The notes under the pieces are model-generated. The model did not search any database. It had not been told where the DNA came from and saw only the letters and a list, made by a program, of their open reading frames with translations. Below, piece after piece: positions 10,045-12,170 of a DNA stretch of 12,170 bases. The position numbers and the translations under genes are program-made. Source of the DNA: GWF2-30-66 sp042576225 (GTDB lineage Bacteria > Babelota > Babeliae > Babelales > Vermiphilaceae); assembly GCA_042576225.1 (NCBI GenBank), contig JBHPCA010000039.1, positions 1 to 12,170 on the forward strand, given 5' to 3'. Position 1 is the first letter of the stretch; the number at the start of each line of letters is the position of its first letter.

Positions 10045-11400
10045 TCAATAATTAAAATCAAAATTAGAGTTTCTCATTGTTCCGAAGGATTTAGCTTGAT
10101 CGAAATTGTATATACTCCTTGTTCTGGTATAAGGGTTAGGCAGTAGGTTGCTCATTCTAAAACGGGGGATTAAGTCTTTAGAAGGTTTATATTGTGATTT
10201 TCTTTTTAAATATTTGGTGATTGTTTCTATTAATTTTTTTATTTTCTGTTCTTTTTTCTCTTTTGTCTGGGGGATTTTTTTTATTTTCTGTTCTTTTTTC
10301 TCTTTTATCTGGGGGATTTTTTTTATTTTCTGTAGGTCTGGTATTTTATTCCCTGTTTTTTTCAGTTCGTTTTGAGGCAGGAAGCTCACTATATGTGATG
10401 TTATTTCTGATGGTATCCTATCTTTCACAAGCATACACTTTACATATACCATGTTCAAAAGATTTTGATAGAATTTTTTGTTTTTCATTTTCTTTGCATA
10501 TGCAAGTTTTTTAAGCAAATTGTTATTTTGTGTGTTTCCTGTATTGAGCCAGTGCATCAACTGGACCTTAGAAGTTCTAAACCAGTTTGTATTGGAAAAT
10601 TTATTTGATACAATCTGATCTATGGTTTCATTATTTTTTAGGTACACGATGCATGCATCATCTATAGTCAAATTGAATGAGTCTGTACTGTATACTGGAT
10701 TTTCTCTAGAGCTTATAAAAAAGTATTGTGCGGCAAATTTTCTTATACCTTTAAATTTTTCTAAAGTAAGAAATCTTTTATTAAATGGGGTAAGCTTAAG
10801 AAAACTATTAAGCTCATAATCTCTAATAATACGAGGGTATTTTTTGTGGATTTTATAAAGTGTTGGTAGTACCTCTTGTATTGCATAAGCTGGGGTATCG
10901 CCACTTTTTATTTTTTCTTTAATCGTGTTTGTTATTTTTTTAATATTATCTATAGTTATATTTTTTGACTGTTCAACTTCTTCTATAAAATCATCATAGT
11001 TTGGGATTCTAAAGAACTGGTCTTTTATTTTTGTAGCAAATTTTTTCCCATAAACATTAGAAAATGTTTTGGCATTGGTCTCTATTTGTGTTGCGATATC
11101 ATGTAGAAGACTTTCTTTGTTTTGGGATATTTTTTTTACTATATGTAAGGATTCGGTTATCTGCTTTTCTAGTTCAAATATTTCTTTTTGGTTCTTGATA
11201 CATTTTTCTAAATATTTTGTTATTTCTTCTTTGTTGTTGTATTTTGAAACCTCAATTATAGGTACATTTCTTTCGATAGAAAGGATGCGAACTTCAGAGT
11301 CAATATTTAAACCAGATTTTATAAGAAACTTTACGATATTTATTTTACCGGATGAGATGGCTTCAAGACAGCAATATACAAAACCTACTGCATTATGCAA
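10045..11400 (-). CDS. Ankyrin/F-box-like protein, 5' end apparently truncated
   Basis: An open frame of 451 residues if read from TTG 11400. Residues 1-66 contain ankyrin-type repeats: AISSGKINIVKFLIKSG (14-30), then a weaker one ending EEITKYLEK (58-66). A charged helical region follows (about 68-165), then a 'GDTPAYAIQEVLPTLYK' segment (167-183). Residues 329-346, IPSEITSHIVSFLPQNEL, look like an F-box (LPxEIxxxIxSFLPxxDL), as at the C-terminus of poxvirus ankyrin (PRANC) proteins. Residues 357-388 are a tandem 14-residue repeat. The F-box binds Skp1 in eukaryotic SCF ubiquitin ligases, so a host-directed role is possible but inferred. The start is not credible as a normal one: there is no ribosome binding site, it lies in mid-repeat, and the frame collides head to head with another ankyrin frame at 11352. 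I read this as the 3' part of a longer gene. Confidence 0.85.
   Translation of the reverse strand: MHNAVGFVYCCLEAISSGKINIVKFLIKSGLNIDSEVRILSIERNVPIIEVSKYNNKEEITKYLEKCIKNQKEIFELEKQITESLHIVKKISQNKESLLHDIATQIETNAKTFSNVYGKKFATKIKDQFFRIPNYDDFIEEVEQSKNITIDNIKKITNTIKEKIKSGDTPAYAIQEVLPTLYKIHKKYPRIIRDYELNSFLKLTPFNKRFLTLEKFKGIRKFAAQYFFISSRENPVYSTDSFNLTIDDACIVYLKNNETIDQIVSNKFSNTNWFRTSKVQLMHWLNTGNTQNNNLLKKLAYAKKMKNKKFYQNLLNMVYVKCMLVKDRIPSEITSHIVSFLPQNELKKTGNKIPDLQKIKKIPQIKEKKEQKIKKIPQTKEKKEQKIKKLIETITKYLKRKSQYKPSKDLIPRFRMSNLLPNPYTRTRSIYNFDQAKSFGTMRNSNFDFNY
10234..10333 (-). repeat. 42-bp tandem repeat inside the ankyrin/F-box-like gene
   Basis: Two near-identical 42-bp units plus a 16-nt partial third copy. 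The landmark TTTTCTG recurs with period 42: its C falls at 10246, 10288 and 10330. The unit is a multiple of 3 and encodes KKIPQ(I/T)KEKKEQKI, so copy-number change would keep the frame. Confidence 0.9.
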
Positions 11401-12170
11401 TACGATCTAAAGGCATCGAAGATATAATTTTAGTTATGGATTATTTAGAAAATAATCTGGATATAAATAAGTTAGATGAAAATGGGTATTCACCACTTGA
11501 TATAGCACTTGAAAAAGAAGAAACAAAAAAAATAGAGCTTCTTATGTCAAAAGGCGCTAAACCCTTCAAGAACAAAGATAGGCACCTGATTGCATATTGC
11601 AAACTTGGTGATCTTAATATTGTAAAATATTTGGAAGCAAATGGCGCAAATATACATACAACTTACCAGGAAATAAGGGAGAATAAAAAAGGCGATAACA
11701 GCATTGCCCCAAATTTAACCTTACTTGACACAGCGATTGAGCGCTCAAATCTAGAAGTCGCCAGATATCTTCAATCAAAGAATGTTAATATCAGTAAAAA
11801 CCCAGATACGCATTTATTGAGAGTCTGTGGAAATGGCAACCTCAACCTGGTTACTTTTTTGGTTAACTATTGCAATGCCAACGTTAATGCAGTAACTGCC
11901 CTTGGACTTTCAGCTATGGATATCGCAATACTAAACTCAAAACAGGACATAATAGAATATTTAATTACAAAAAATGTACCTGTATATGATATTGACAAAA
12001 AAAGACGCCTTTTCAGTGCTATAGAAAATTTCGAAAACGATGTTAACTTTAACACAAAACTGATCACCTACCTTATACAACAAGGTGCCGATTTAAAGAC
12101 AAAAAAGATTAATGAAAAATCTCCTATTGGACGACTATTATCAAAATACAAATTCACATTTCTCAATGGA
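11352..12170 (+). CDS. Ankyrin-repeat protein, partial (runs off window; 5' end doubtful)
   Basis: This frame is open from 11325 to the window end; counted from ATG 11352 it gives 273 residues without a stop. It contains about seven consecutive ankyrin-type repeats, for example NLLHYAIRSK (11-20), NGYSPLDIAL (44-53), LGDLNIVKYLEANGANI (85-101), LTLLDTAIERSNLEVARYL (122-140), GNGNLNLVTFLV (160-171), SAMDIAILNSKQDIIEYLI (187-205) and KLITYLIQQGADL (236-248). Ankyrin repeats mediate protein-protein contacts and are common in effectors of intracellular bacteria. No signal peptide or ribosome binding site is seen. ATG 11352 and ATG 11436 are the only nearby starts, and the first repeat already begins upstream of the second. 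Coding status is solid; the start is not. Confidence 0.85.
   Translation, partial: MRWLQDSNIQNLLHYAIRSKGIEDIILVMDYLENNLDINKLDENGYSPLDIALEKEETKKIELLMSKGAKPFKNKDRHLIAYCKLGDLNIVKYLEANGANIHTTYQEIRENKKGDNSIAPNLTLLDTAIERSNLEVARYLQSKNVNISKNPDTHLLRVCGNGNLNLVTFLVNYCNANVNAVTALGLSAMDIAILNSKQDIIEYLITKNVPVYDIDKKRRLFSAIENFENDVNFNTKLITYLIQQGADLKTKKINEKSPIGRLLSKYKFTFLNG

Noticed and set aside
10148..10514. Two plus-strand frames rich in Phe/Leu that look like membrane proteins
   Set aside because: They are antisense to the A-rich tandem repeat and C-terminal part of the minus-strand ankyrin/F-box-like gene; T-runs create the hydrophobic appearance.
11069..11410. 113-codon plus-strand frame
   Set aside because: Antisense to the ankyrin and helical part of the minus-strand gene, with no ribosome binding site or recognisable motif; the real plus-strand coding frame near 11352 is a different one.

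Overview
The window is AT-rich bacterial DNA carrying one complete, linked ribosomal RNA operon. Protein genes that look host-interaction related lie on both sides of it. Three of the predicted proteins begin with Sec-type signal peptides, two regions code for ankyrin repeats, and one ankyrin product also carries an F-box-like motif. Together with the low GC and the divergent 16S, this points to a reduced, protist-associated bacterium. Candidate phylum Dependentiae (TM6, Babela-like) is my best guess. It rests on pattern recognition, not on a database search, and I hold it at about even odds.

Layout. Positions 139-1269 encode a predicted secreted class IV (HDAC11-like) zinc deacylase, with a promoter in front and a terminator behind. 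Positions 1552-2142 encode guanylate kinase (gmk) behind its own extended -10 promoter. Positions 2271-8093 are the rrn operon: near-consensus promoter with an AT-rich upstream stretch, boxA-like sites, 16S, tRNA-Ile(GAT), tRNA-Ala(TGC), 23S, 5S and a very strong intrinsic terminator. Long inverted repeats that bracket the 16S and the 23S are the expected RNase III processing stalks. The spacers carry two relatives of a short dispersed palindromic element. The 23S-5S spacer also has a 30-bp direct repeat that duplicates part of the processing stalk.

Downstream, 8186-9088 and 9170-9928 encode two unrecognised secreted proteins in tandem. Their strand/helix order resembles the two-lobed 2H phosphoesterase (LigT-like) fold, with degenerate motifs in one and none in the other. 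On the minus strand, 11400-10045 encodes an ankyrin, helical and F-box-like protein. Head to head with it, and overlapping its 5' end, a plus-strand ankyrin-repeat reading frame runs from about 11352 off the window end. Both frames start in the middle of an ankyrin repeat with no room for promoters or ribosome binding sites. This suggests an inversion breakpoint or a chimeric assembly join near 11365-11400.

How it fits together: gmk and the rrn operon are housekeeping. The secreted deacylase, the two secreted 2H-like proteins and the ankyrin/F-box products fit a set of proteins acting on a eukaryotic host, but that role is inferred.
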